NCBI GenBank assembly: GCA_964484125.1 | Contig: CAZAEK010000019.1 | Location: 1 to 36,420, forward strand | DNA from: DSSM01 sp964484125 | Lineage (GTDB): Bacteria; Bacteroidota; Ignavibacteria; Tepidaquicellales; Tepidaquicellaceae | Reading direction: 5' to 3' | DNA length: 36,420 bases | Shown here: in pieces, positions 17,690 through 27,339 of the stretch | Layout: the number at the start of each line of letters is the position of its first letter | How positions within the stretch are numbered: position 1 is the stretch's first letter | The notes under the pieces: model-generated | The model's input: the letters and a program-made list of their open reading frames with translations, nothing else | What the model was told of the DNA's origin: nothing | Database searches by the model: none | Program-made: the position numbers and the translations under genes

Positions 17690-18874
17690 TTGGGAATACC
17701 TGATTTTAAAAACGATAAGGAATTATTCCAGTATCTGCTCAGCAGTAAAAACGCTGAAACTATTTCACTCAAAAAAATTTTTGAAAGTTATAATTTCAAA
17801 TTTACTGAACTTGAAAGTTCAGTTGATGAAATTTTCTCATCTGATAATATCCTGCTGATTGATGCCCGCTCCGAAAAAGAGTTTGAAGAAGACCCTGTTC
17901 CCGGTGCAATTAACTTCCCTGTTCTTAGTAATTCGGAAAGACATTTTACAGGGCTTGCCTATACAAAGTTTTCACAGTCATCTGCAGTCAGATTAGCGAT
18001 AGATTATGCAGAACCTAAAAAGGAAAAGCTTCTGAATTTCCTGAATAAGAACAACGCTTCAGAGAAAAGAATTATTGTTTATTGCTGGAGAGGCGGCGGA
18101 AGGAGTAAATATCTCTCAAAGATGATAAACGACCTTGGGTTCAGTACTGAGATTATTTCAGGAGGACAAAAAAAATACAGGGCTATTGTAAACGATTTTT
18201 TCAAAGCAGAAATATTTCCATATAAACTGATTGAGTTATCAGGTATGACAGGTTGCGGTAAAACTGACCTGCTCAATTTTATGAGAAAATTTCACCCCGT
18301 TATTGACCTTGAAAAATCTGCATTGCATTTTTCATCGCTTTTTGGTTTTGTGCCATATAAGATACGAGGTTTTAAACCGGTTAAAAATCAATCTGCTTTT
18401 GAAAACCGTCTCTTCGGAGAAATTAAAAAAGAATCTCTTCGTTCTGACTTCAGCAATTTATTCTTAACAGAGAGTGAGAGCAGAAAAATCGGCGACTTTT
18501 TTATCCCGCATAATTTATACTCAGCCATTGAAAATGCACCTTGCATTAATATTACTTCATCAATTGAAAACAGAATTAAAAGAATCCGTGATGCATATTT
18601 CGGAGATTACGAAAAAGGAAAAGAGGAAATGCTCTTAATATTCCAGAATAAGGAGAGATATTTCAAAAAGGAATTAAGCACAAATATTTACAATGAAGCT
18701 ATGAATTCGCTCAGAAATGATGATGTCAATAAATTTATAGAAATAATGTTAATATCGCTTTACGATAAAATTTATAAAGTCAAACCAAAGAAACCACTTC
18801 TTGAAATTTCTTCAGATAATTTGGATAAAGCAAAAGATGAAATTATGAATTTTCTGAAGGGAAATATACTTTAG
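17690..18874 (+). CDS. mnmH: tRNA 2-selenouridine synthase
   Basis: 394 residues counted from TTG 17690. It replaces sulfur by selenium in the wobble 2-thiouridine of certain tRNAs, using selenophosphate. The rhodanese domain (about 45-165) has LLIDARSEKEF and active-site Cys132 in YCWRGGGRS. A P-loop domain follows with SGMTGCGKT (Lys191). E. coli-like motifs are conserved: DLEKSALHFSSLFG, QSAFENRLFGEI and TESESRKIGDFFIP. The start is uncertain. There is no ATG, GTG or other TTG before the rhodanese domain and no Shine-Dalgarno, and the frame is continuous with selD except for TGA 17681-17683. Reinitiation at TTG (or ATT 17687) is the simplest reading. About 28 residues precede the region where E. 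coli MnmH begins. Its 3' end overlaps the opposite kinase gene by 32 bases. Confidence 0.94.
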   Translation: MGIPDFKNDKELFQYLLSSKNAETISLKKIFESYNFKFTELESSVDEIFSSDNILLIDARSEKEFEEDPVPGAINFPVLSNSERHFTGLAYTKFSQSSAVRLAIDYAEPKKEKLLNFLNKNNASEKRIIVYCWRGGGRSKYLSKMINDLGFSTEIISGGQKKYRAIVNDFFKAEIFPYKLIELSGMTGCGKTDLLNFMRKFHPVIDLEKSALHFSSLFGFVPYKIRGFKPVKNQSAFENRLFGEIKKESLRSDFSNLFLTESESRKIGDFFIPHNLYSAIENAPCINITSSIENRIKRIRDAYFGDYEKGKEEMLLIFQNKERYFKKELSTNIYNEAMNSLRNDDVNKFIEIMLISLYDKIYKVKPKKPLLEISSDNLDKAKDEIMNFLKGNIL

Positions 18875-20738
18875 CTGTTGTTCCGTTTCCGTATTCGCTT
18901 GTAAGTTCGAGTTTACCATTTACCTTTTTAAGTAACTCAATGCTAAGTGATAATCCGAGCCCGGTTCCCCCCTCTCCATCAGTACCGAGTGATGAAATCC
19001 CCGGTTCAGTATTTAATATTGCCTGTATTTTTTCGGGTTTCATTCCAATTCCGGAATCTTTTATCTCAATAACTGAATAGCTTCCTTCCTTGTAAGTCTT
19101 TATTAAAACAGTTCCGTTTTCTGCAGTGAATTTAATTGAGTTTGAAATCAGATTCTGCAGTACAAGTGTAAATATATTCTGGTCTGATTTTATTATCATT
19201 GATTCGTCACATTCAATTTTCAGCTCAATTTCTTTTTTCTTTGCGTTTGGCATAAATAATTCCACCATGTCATGAATCCTGTTGCAAACTTCGATGTCCT
19301 GAATCTGTATGTAAAATCTTCCAAGTTGTAATTTCGACCATTGCAGGAGATTGTCAAGAAGTTTGTACTGATTATATAATGATGTATATAATGCCTGACT
19401 TAATTCTGATATTTCCTTTTTCGTCAGGTTATCAATATCATCAGCAATGATTTTTGAAATTCCGAGAAATCCGCTGAATGGTCCTTTTAAATCATGTGAT
19501 ATTACTGAAAATAGCTTATCTTTTTCCGAGTTGCTTATGTTTAGTCTTTCCTCAGATTCTTTCAGCTTTAAATTATTCTCCATTAACTCCCTGTTGAGAG
19601 CGTCAAGTTTTCTGTTTAATTTCCTTTTTATAATCACCTGTATTATTAAAATAATAATTATAAGGAGAAATAAAGCAGATGCTGATATTATAAGCATCCG
19701 TTGCTGATTAAGTGATGTGTTTTTACTAATTAATATCTGGATTTCCTTATCCCTTCTTTCAATTCCGCTTCTGACTTCTTCTTCAGCAATTATATTCATT
19801 GTATTTTCATTGTAAATTGTATCCTGGAGAAAACTAATTTTATCTGCTATCTCATAAGCTTCTTTATAATTTCCTGTTGCCCTGTAGAGGTAAGCCAGAA
19901 ATCTGTAGCCATATAATTCAGTTGGTTTTGCACCTATATTCTGTGCTATTCTTATCCCCTTTTCAATATATTCTTTTGCCTTATCATATTCTTTCTTTGT
20001 TTTGTATAAATCCCCCATACTAATATAATTTAAAGCTGCATCATTAAGTCTTCCGGCTGCCTCCTCAATCTCGATTGATTTCTGATAATTTTTTATAGCT
20101 TCATTATAATTTTTTTCTTCTTCATACAGCATTGCCAGATTTCCGTAAGCATCGGATATCGATGTTTTATCTTTTACAGACGATTCAAATTTTATCGCTT
20201 TTTCAAAATATTCACGTGCAGTATTTCTCTCCTTTCTGGAGAGATAAACAGAACCGATATTATTCAGAGACATCGAAATCAAATCGTCGTTATCAGCATA
20301 TTTCAGAGCGTTATTATAATAATCTAGTGCAATATCAAACCTGTATAAATCAACATATAAATCACCAAGTAAAATTATTGTTTCGCACAGATCCCTCCTG
20401 AGATTATTTCTTTCAAAATAGTTATATGAAGAATCAAGGTATATTTTCGCTTCATCATATTTACCTTTATTCAGATATATTTTACCTATCAGTCTTCCGG
20501 ATACTGACCTGTAGTATTCGTTTTTTTGTTCAACTGAAATATCATAGGATTTCTTTGCAAAATAAAGGGCAGTCTGAAGAGACTTATTAAAAAAATTTTC
20601 AGAAATGGAAAGGGCTGTGGCAATTTTCTCATTTGCCGGAGCTTTATTTATTATACTCTCAAGCGAATCTAATACTGTCTGTGAATGTAACTCAAAAGAA
20701 AATAGAAATACAAAAATGTATATTATTATCTTCTTCAC
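18843..20738 (-). CDS. TPR-repeat sensor histidine kinase
   Basis: 631 residues, start codon GTG. A signal peptide (1-20) leads into about seven TPR repeats (about 40-330), then a TM helix (about 345-367), a coiled coil, and a kinase core. Phospho-acceptor His415 lies in ISHDLKGPFSGFLGIS. The ATPase domain has NLISNSIKFT, DSGIGM and GEGGTGLGLSLS. The TPR part is extracytoplasmic, as in the common Bacteroidetes TPR kinases. The kinase core is clearly related to that of the REC-pseudokinase at 9810-10925, suggesting paralogy. It begins 3 bases after the prolyl oligopeptidase stop and is probably cotranscribed with it and the oxoglutarate dehydrogenase gene. No response regulator is adjacent. 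Confidence 0.93.
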   Translation of the reverse strand: MKKIIIYIFVFLFSFELHSQTVLDSLESIINKAPANEKIATALSISENFFNKSLQTALYFAKKSYDISVEQKNEYYRSVSGRLIGKIYLNKGKYDEAKIYLDSSYNYFERNNLRRDLCETIILLGDLYVDLYRFDIALDYYNNALKYADNDDLISMSLNNIGSVYLSRKERNTAREYFEKAIKFESSVKDKTSISDAYGNLAMLYEEEKNYNEAIKNYQKSIEIEEAAGRLNDAALNYISMGDLYKTKKEYDKAKEYIEKGIRIAQNIGAKPTELYGYRFLAYLYRATGNYKEAYEIADKISFLQDTIYNENTMNIIAEEEVRSGIERRDKEIQILISKNTSLNQQRMLIISASALFLLIIIILIIQVIIKRKLNRKLDALNRELMENNLKLKESEERLNISNSEKDKLFSVISHDLKGPFSGFLGISKIIADDIDNLTKKEISELSQALYTSLYNQYKLLDNLLQWSKLQLGRFYIQIQDIEVCNRIHDMVELFMPNAKKKEIELKIECDESMIIKSDQNIFTLVLQNLISNSIKFTAENGTVLIKTYKEGSYSVIEIKDSGIGMKPEKIQAILNTEPGISSLGTDGEGGTGLGLSLSIELLKKVNGKLELTSEYGNGTTAKVYFPSENS

Positions 20739-20741
20739 TTC

Positions 20742-22850
20742 TTAATAAATTGTATTCATTCCAAGGTTATAAAATACAAATGACCAGACATCGGTTACCT
20801 CTTCGATTATTTTTGAAATTGGTTTCCCGGAACCGTGTCCGGCTTTAGTCTCAACACGTATTAATACAGGATTTTTTCCTTTATATAATTCCTGCAATCT
20901 TGCAGTATATTTATATGAATGAGAAGGTACTACCCTGTCATCATGGTCAGATGTAGTAACAAGAACTGCAGGATATTCTACTCCTGCGCGGATATTATGA
21001 TAAGGCGAATAACTATACAGATTTTTGAAATCTTTTTCGTTTTCGCTTGAACCGTATTCTGTTACCCATGACCATCCGATTGTAAATTTCTGAAATCTTA
21101 ACATATCCATCACACCAACCTGAGGCAATGCAACCCTGAACAATTCTGGTCTCTGATTTATAACAGCTCCGATAAGAAGTCCTCCGTTAGAGCCGCCCTG
21201 TATAGCAAGTTTTGAAGCAGATGTATATTTATTATCAATCAGATATTCGGCTGCAGCTATGAAGTCATCAAAAACATTCTGTTTTTTCTCAAGCATTCCT
21301 GCTCTATGCCATTCCTCGCCGTATTCACTTCCGCCTCTTATATTTGCAACAGCATATATTCCTCCGTTTTCAAGGAATAGAATTCTTGATGCATTGAAGT
21401 TTGGAGTTACACTTATATTAAATCCGCCATAAGCATATAACAACGCAGGATTATTTCCGTTTAATTCAATTCCTTTCTTATAAACAATGAACATCGGAAC
21501 GCTTGTGCCGTCTTTGCTCTTATAAAAAATCTGTTTCGTTTCATAATCTTCCTGTCTGAAATCAACCTTTGGCCTGAATACAAGTTCCTGTTCATCTGTC
21601 TCAAGGTTATATCTGTATGTCTCATAAGGATATGTAAACGAAGAAAACGAATAGAATATTTCTAACCTGTCTTTTCTCGATTCAATTCCACCTGTATTTC
21701 CGATAGCAGGTAATTTAATTTCCTTTAAAAAATTTCCTTTCAAATCAAACACCTTTATCCTGTCTGTTACATCCTGCTGATAAACCGTAACAATCATATT
21801 ACCTGCTATGCTTGCAGATTTAAGCACATTCTCGCTTTCCGGAATTAATACCTTTGCTGTTTTAATACCGGTTTTAGTATCAAATGAAATTAATTTATTT
21901 TTAGGGGCATTTTCATTCGTAATCAAAAATATTTCGCTTCCAATATTATCAATCACAGAATAATCAATTTCGAAATCTTCATTGATTGCTGTAAATCCCG
22001 AACCCTCTTTGTTTTCTTTATAATATAATATATTTCCGTTTGAACCCTGCTGCGAAATGCTTAAGTAAAGGTACTCTTCGTCATCGCCGGAAAAAATTGC
22101 GAATGAGCGTTTTGGGTTTTCCTTGTCTTCATACATCAGTTTATCTTCGCTCTGTGATGTTCCGATTTTATGGTAATAAATCTGTGGTGATTCGTTTTTT
22201 CCCTTTAAACTTTCTCCCTCTTTTGGCTGTGGATATCTTGAATAGAAAAATCCGTTACCGTACCAGTTCGCACCTGAAAATTTTACCCATTTTATGACAT
22301 CATCAAGCTTCTTACCCGTCTCCATATCATACACATAAATTTCCCTCCAGTCTGAACCAGATTTTGAAATTCCGACTGCAAGATATTTCCCGTTATGTGA
22401 AGGTGAAATAAAACCAAGAGCTACGGTTCCATCTGTTGATAATTCATTTGGATCTAAAAATACTTCGTAATTACCGTTCCAGTATTCTGACTTATACAAA
22501 ACACTCTGGTTCTGTAATCCGTTGTTTTTAAACATCAGGTAATATTTCCCTGCGAATGAAGGAGCTCCCGCTCTTTCAAAGTTCCAGATGTTTGTCAATC
22601 TGGTTTTTATTTTATCCCTATCCGTATATCCTGAAAGGTAATTTTGTGTAAGTTCGTTTTGTTTTTCAATCCATACTTTAAGATTTTCATCATTGAGGTC
22701 TTCCATCCATCTGTAAGGATCTGATACGCTTACACCAAAATAATTATCTGTCTGTTCAACCTTTTTTGTCTCGGGATATTTCAATTGCGGAAATGAAGTT
22801 CCCGTTATTATAATGCAAAAAACTAAACCCTGTAATATTTTATTAATCAT
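20742..22850 (-). CDS. Prolyl oligopeptidase family serine peptidase (S9A)
   Basis: 702 residues, the usual prolyl oligopeptidase length plus an export signal. Residues 1-21 form a signal peptide. The N-terminal part has YPETKKVEQTDNYFGVSVSDPYRWMED, shortened here as the typical DPYRWMED start, followed by a beta-propeller (about 75-430). The alpha/beta hydrolase domain has Ser554 in GGSNGGLL, Asp637/638 in DHDDRVVP, and His672 in AGHGSGKP, the standard triad. It cleaves short peptides after Pro, here probably in the periplasm. It lies 14 bases after the oxoglutarate dehydrogenase gene and 3 bases before the TPR kinase gene, all on the minus strand. There is nothing odd apart from export, which is known in this phylum. 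Confidence 0.95.
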   Translation of the reverse strand: MINKILQGLVFCIIITGTSFPQLKYPETKKVEQTDNYFGVSVSDPYRWMEDLNDENLKVWIEKQNELTQNYLSGYTDRDKIKTRLTNIWNFERAGAPSFAGKYYLMFKNNGLQNQSVLYKSEYWNGNYEVFLDPNELSTDGTVALGFISPSHNGKYLAVGISKSGSDWREIYVYDMETGKKLDDVIKWVKFSGANWYGNGFFYSRYPQPKEGESLKGKNESPQIYYHKIGTSQSEDKLMYEDKENPKRSFAIFSGDDEEYLYLSISQQGSNGNILYYKENKEGSGFTAINEDFEIDYSVIDNIGSEIFLITNENAPKNKLISFDTKTGIKTAKVLIPESENVLKSASIAGNMIVTVYQQDVTDRIKVFDLKGNFLKEIKLPAIGNTGGIESRKDRLEIFYSFSSFTYPYETYRYNLETDEQELVFRPKVDFRQEDYETKQIFYKSKDGTSVPMFIVYKKGIELNGNNPALLYAYGGFNISVTPNFNASRILFLENGGIYAVANIRGGSEYGEEWHRAGMLEKKQNVFDDFIAAAEYLIDNKYTSASKLAIQGGSNGGLLIGAVINQRPELFRVALPQVGVMDMLRFQKFTIGWSWVTEYGSSENEKDFKNLYSYSPYHNIRAGVEYPAVLVTTSDHDDRVVPSHSYKYTARLQELYKGKNPVLIRVETKAGHGSGKPISKIIEEVTDVWSFVFYNLGMNTIY

Positions 22851-22864
22851 ATTTTATGATTTAA

Positions 22865-25800
22865 TTATTCAAACGATTTTTCTATAATATCTTTCTGTGT
22901 TTTTTCCCAGATTCTGAATGAGCCCGGAGCTGGTGAAGCACTTGGATTTCTTGTAACAGCAGAAAACTTAGCAAATATTTCTTTATCTCCCATTAATCGT
23001 CTCATCATAAAATGATATGCGCCCATGTTTTCCGGTTCTTCCTGTACCCAGCGGATTTTTTCTGCACTTTTATAGCTCTTTAAAATACTGTTTAATTTTT
23101 CCTCAGGATATGGATAATACTGCTCTATTCTTACAATTGCTGTATCATTAATTTTATTATCATTTCTGTACTTCAACAATTCGTAATATATTTTTCCGCT
23201 TGTAAGTATTACTTTTTTAATTTTATCTTTTTCCTTTGTATCATCATCTATCACTTCCATAAATTCGCCCGAAAATAATTCTTCCTTCGTTGATTTTGCA
23301 TCGAGATGTCTCAGAAGACTTTTAGGCGACATTACCACTAATGGTCTCCAGAGTTTTGATTTTACCTGTCTCCTCAGCAAATGAAAATACTGGGCGGGTG
23401 TCGTCGGATTGGTTACAATCATATTATCCTCTGCACATAATATCAGAAATCTTTCGAGTCTCGCACTTGAGTGTTCTGCACCCTGGCCTTCCTGCCCGTG
23501 AGGTAATAACATTACAAGACTATTTGGCAGTTTCCATTTAGTATATGAACTCACAATGAAATTATCAATCAGTACCTGTGCCGCATTTGCGAAATCTCCA
23601 AACTGTGCCTCCCAGATTACAAGTGTTACAGGGTCTGATACTGAATATCCGTATTCATAGCCCAGAACTGCCGCTTCAGAAAGTAAGCTGTCAAGCGGTT
23701 CTAATTTTGCCTGATTTTCATCTATAAAGTTCAGTGGTATATATTCATTGCCATTTTCTGAATCGGTAAGTATAGCATGACGCTGTGAAAAAGTACCTCT
23801 GCCGCTATCCTGTCCGCTTAACCTTACAGGTATTCCCTCAAGTAGTAATGATCCAAATGCAATTGCTTCGGCAAATGCCCAGTCAATTTTTACATCTTTA
23901 TTGAGCAGGTCTCTTCTTGACTCAATAAATTTATTTAGCTTGGGATGGAGATGAAATGTTTCAGGTAAAGTTGTTATTCCCCTGACAATTTTTTCAAGTA
24001 TTTCTCTGTTAATTTCTGTACCGTTTCCGGTTCTTACTTTCTTTATCTTTTCATCGTCAACTGCAAGTGGAATATCTACTGAGAAATCAACTTTCTCCTT
24101 TCCGTGAACCATTTTATAATCCTCATCCATTTTGCTGAGAATTTTTTCCTCTATATCTTTTAGTTCCTGTTCTGATATTATTCCTGTTTTGATTAACTGA
24201 TTTGAATAAATTTCTTTTACAGAGTCGTGTTTCCTTATTGCCTTATACATTACCGGCTGTGTGAATGCGGGTTCGTCACTTTCATTATGACCAAGTCTTC
24301 TGTAGGCATATATATCAATTACTACATCTTTTTTAAACTTCATCCTGTATTCATAGGCAAGTTTTATTGTCCACATTGTTGCTTCAGGGTCATCGCCGTT
24401 TACATGGAATATCGGTGCCTGAACCATTCTTGCAACATCAGTACAATACTGCGAAGAACGTGCTTCTTTAGGAGTAGTTGTGAATCCGATTTGATTATTT
24501 ACTATAATGTGAATTGTTCCGCCAGTCTTATAACCTTCAAGCTGTGAAAGATTTAATGTCTCTGCTACAATTCCCTCTCCGGCAAATGCTGCATCACCGT
24601 GTAGTAATACAGGTATAAACCTTTCCATTTTTTTATCACCGGAATTTGTTTGCTTTGCACGTACTATACCTTCAACAACAGGGTTTACAAATTCGAGATG
24701 CGAAGGATTTGAAGCAACAGTTACTCTGATTTCATCATCATCAAGGGTTTTATAAATTCCTGACGCTCCGAGGTGATACTTTACATCACCGGAACCCTGA
24801 ACAAGATTTGGGTCAACTATATCCTCAAACTCTGAAAATATTGCATACAACGGCTTTCCAATTATATTTGCAAGTACGTTTAACCTTCCCCTGTGTGACA
24901 TACCAATTACTACTTCTTCAACTTCATCCTCTTCAGCATTCATCAGAAGAAAATCAAGTGCTGGAATCATCGTTTCGGAACCTTCGAGCGAAAACCTTTT
25001 ATGTCCGAGATATTTTTTATCAATATATTTTTCGAAATTCTCTGCCTGTATAAGCTTGGTTAATATTTGCTTTTTGATATGGCTGTTAAATTCAGGTGTA
25101 TTTCTTATTGACTCCATATTTTGCTGAAGCCATAATTTCTCTTCCGGATTCTGAATATGACGGTATTCAACTCCGATTTTATTGCAATATGTCTGATGAA
25201 GCATATCGAGAATATCACGAAGCTTTGCAGTTTTCATTCCGCCAAGTCCGTCTGCGATAAATTCTCTGTCATAATCCCAGACTGTAAATCCGTAATTTTC
25301 AGGGTCAAGTTCACGATGATATCTTGCTCTTGAAGTAAGCGGATCTAAATTTGCAAGAAGATGACCTCTCACCCTGAACATATTTATAAGTTTTATCAGG
25401 TTAGTATGTTTCTGAATTTCTTCAAGACTTTTACTTCTTGATAAGACTTCAGTATTATAGTCACTCTTCCATAATACGGGTTTCATCGGAATATCCAGAT
25501 CAGAAAATATTTCATCGTAGAAATTATCTTCGCCTGTTATTAATTCTGATATTTTCTTAAGGAATAAACCCGATTCTGCTCCCTGAATTATCCTGTGGTC
25601 ATAGGTGCTCGTTATATTCATTACTTTGCTTATACCAAGTCCTGAAATTACATCTTCAGATGCTCCCTGAAATCCCGGTGGATAATCAATATTTCCCGTG
25701 GCAATTATAGCTCCCTGGCCAACCATTAAACGCGGCTGCGAAGCAAGTGTTCCTATTGTACCGGGATTTGTCAATGAAATTGTTGTTCCCTGAAAATCTG

Positions 25801-26494
25801 CAACTTCGATTTTATTTTTTCTTGACCTTGAAATTATATCGTTGTATTTATCATAATATTCTTTGAAATTCATTTTATTTGCACCCTTAATATTTGGTAC
25901 TATCAATGACCTGCTTCCATCCTTCTTTACTACATCAATTGCAAGACCTATATTTACATCACTTCTCCTGAGTAAATTCGGCTCTCCGTCTATTATCGTA
26001 AAAGCATTGTTCATAACAGGTACTTCCTTTATTGCTTTTACAATTGCCCAGCCGATTATATGAGTAAATGATACTTTTGAACGTCCCGATTGTGTGAGAT
26101 ATTTATTGAGTATTCTTCTGTTCTCTTCTAAAACTTTTACTGATAATGACCTGAACGAAGTTGCAACAGGAATTGACAGACTGCTGTCCATATTCTCTAT
26201 AATCTTTACGCCTGCTCCGCGAATCGGTACTGCATCCTCGCCTATGCCGGGTGACGGCAATTTTACATGAGAAGGTTTTAAAACAGAAGATGTCTTCTCT
26301 TCTTTTGTTATTTTGGATTTCTTTTCTGCTCCCGCAGGTAAAATATTTATTGATTCAAAAAATTCCTTCCATTCCTCGCTCGTATTATCTGGATTATCTA
26401 CATACTCTTTCAATAGTTCCATCACATACCATTTATTTACACCAAACTCAAGTATTCTTTCTCTTTGTTCTTTTGTCAGATTTTCAATATTCAT
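22865..26494 (-). CDS. Fused 2-oxoglutarate dehydrogenase E1 with E2-type succinyltransferase domain (OdhA/Kgd type)
   Basis: 1209 residues. The N-terminus has the E1 docking-type motif FGVNKWYVMELL (about 15-50). A catalytic E2 acyltransferase domain follows (about 95-330) with His300 in TYDHRIIQGAESG, the same form as in actinobacterial OdhA/Kgd. The rest is the TPP-dependent E1: MSHRGRLNVLANI, GDAAFAGEGIVAETLNLS, and INNQIGF-like VNNQIGFTT. There is no lipoyl domain, so a separate lipoylated E2 must supply it. The protein feeds 2-oxoglutarate into the oxidative TCA cycle. In actinobacteria it joins the pyruvate dehydrogenase complex. It probably starts an operon with the prolyl oligopeptidase and TPR kinase genes. 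The 125-base gap upstream is extremely AT-rich, with no consensus promoter recognised. Confidence 0.95.
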   Translation of the reverse strand: MNIENLTKEQRERILEFGVNKWYVMELLKEYVDNPDNTSEEWKEFFESINILPAGAEKKSKITKEEKTSSVLKPSHVKLPSPGIGEDAVPIRGAGVKIIENMDSSLSIPVATSFRSLSVKVLEENRRILNKYLTQSGRSKVSFTHIIGWAIVKAIKEVPVMNNAFTIIDGEPNLLRRSDVNIGLAIDVVKKDGSRSLIVPNIKGANKMNFKEYYDKYNDIISRSRKNKIEVADFQGTTISLTNPGTIGTLASQPRLMVGQGAIIATGNIDYPPGFQGASEDVISGLGISKVMNITSTYDHRIIQGAESGLFLKKISELITGEDNFYDEIFSDLDIPMKPVLWKSDYNTEVLSRSKSLEEIQKHTNLIKLINMFRVRGHLLANLDPLTSRARYHRELDPENYGFTVWDYDREFIADGLGGMKTAKLRDILDMLHQTYCNKIGVEYRHIQNPEEKLWLQQNMESIRNTPEFNSHIKKQILTKLIQAENFEKYIDKKYLGHKRFSLEGSETMIPALDFLLMNAEEDEVEEVVIGMSHRGRLNVLANIIGKPLYAIFSEFEDIVDPNLVQGSGDVKYHLGASGIYKTLDDDEIRVTVASNPSHLEFVNPVVEGIVRAKQTNSGDKKMERFIPVLLHGDAAFAGEGIVAETLNLSQLEGYKTGGTIHIIVNNQIGFTTTPKEARSSQYCTDVARMVQAPIFHVNGDDPEATMWTIKLAYEYRMKFKKDVVIDIYAYRRLGHNESDEPAFTQPVMYKAIRKHDSVKEIYSNQLIKTGIISEQELKDIEEKILSKMDEDYKMVHGKEKVDFSVDIPLAVDDEKIKKVRTGNGTEINREILEKIVRGITTLPETFHLHPKLNKFIESRRDLLNKDVKIDWAFAEAIAFGSLLLEGIPVRLSGQDSGRGTFSQRHAILTDSENGNEYIPLNFIDENQAKLEPLDSLLSEAAVLGYEYGYSVSDPVTLVIWEAQFGDFANAAQVLIDNFIVSSYTKWKLPNSLVMLLPHGQEGQGAEHSSARLERFLILCAEDNMIVTNPTTPAQYFHLLRRQVKSKLWRPLVVMSPKSLLRHLDAKSTKEELFSGEFMEVIDDDTKEKDKIKKVILTSGKIYYELLKYRNDNKINDTAIVRIEQYYPYPEEKLNSILKSYKSAEKIRWVQEEPENMGAYHFMMRRLMGDKEIFAKFSAVTRNPSASPAPGSFRIWEKTQKDIIEKSFE

Positions 26495-26619
26495 TTTTAA
26501 TAAAAAATTTATTATAATTTAACTTAAATAGAATTAATTTTATATATATAATTTAATTATGAATTCGTATTTTACATATAACATTAATTACTTCAAAATA
26601 ATTTAATTAATAATTGTTT

Positions 26620-27339
26620 ATGGCTAATTTATTTAAGAAAATAATTCTCCTCGGCAGACCTGCTTCAGGTAAATCAGAAATTATAAATTATCTGAAAAAT
26701 ACAAATGAAAAAGATAGAATTGAAAGATTTCACATAGGTAAACTTGTTGAAATAGATGACTTCCCGATGCTTTGGACTTGGTTCGAAGAAGACGATATAC
26801 TTGAAAAGGTTTTTAATAAACCAAGACTTCATTCAACACCTGACGGATACTTTAAAGAAGAATACTTATGGCATCTTTTAATCGAGAGGATATCACTCGA
26901 TTACAAAAAAGCAGCAAGGGACAGAAAAGACGAGCTTGATAAAATTACTTTCCTGATTGAATTTTCAAGAGGTTCAGAACATGGCGGATATAAAGAAGCC
27001 TTCAAACATCTATCCCCGGAATTACTTGAAGATGCGGCTTTATTTTATGTTGACGTAACATTTGAAGAATCACTCAGAAAAAACCGTAAAAGATTCAATC
27101 CTGAAAAACCTGATTCAATTCTTGAACACGGCCTCCCGGATTCTAAACTTGAAAAAATGTATAAGGAAGTTGACTTCCACGAATATGCTAAGGGAGCAAC
27201 TACTCACTTAAATATAAACGGCTTTAATATTCCATTTGTTATTTTCAATAATATTCCTTCAAAAACTGACGACCCGGAAATTCTTGGTCCTGCTCTTGAT
27301 GAAGAGCTCGAAAAACTCTGGTCAATTTATAATAAATGA
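26620..27339 (+). CDS. P-loop NTPase/kinase-like protein of unknown function
   Basis: 239 residues from ATG 26620, preferred over TTG 26614 two codons upstream. The Walker A motif is GRPASGKS (Lys18). No clear Walker B is visible; LIEFSRGSEHGG in the middle and a late FNPEKPDSILEHGLPD stretch look conserved but I do not recognise the family. Size and Walker A resemble small-molecule or nucleotide kinases. It is cytoplasmic, without signal or TM. The last 4 bases overlap the next lipoprotein gene (ATGA), so the two are coupled. Substrate is unknown. Confidence 0.8.
   Translation: MANLFKKIILLGRPASGKSEIINYLKNTNEKDRIERFHIGKLVEIDDFPMLWTWFEEDDILEKVFNKPRLHSTPDGYFKEEYLWHLLIERISLDYKKAARDRKDELDKITFLIEFSRGSEHGGYKEAFKHLSPELLEDAALFYVDVTFEESLRKNRKRFNPEKPDSILEHGLPDSKLEKMYKEVDFHEYAKGATTHLNINGFNIPFVIFNNIPSKTDDPEILGPALDEELEKLWSIYNK

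Noticed and set aside
17681..17760. Selenocysteine insertion at TGA 17681
   Set aside because: The only hairpins seen downstream (17719-17729 and 17735-17745) are tiny and do not look like a bacterial SECIS, and the codon lies at a normal SelD C-terminus. Kept only as a readthrough question.
24227..24547. 106-residue plus-strand ORF
   Set aside because: A shadow inside the oxoglutarate dehydrogenase gene; its composition is Cys/Phe-rich and has no recognisable domain.
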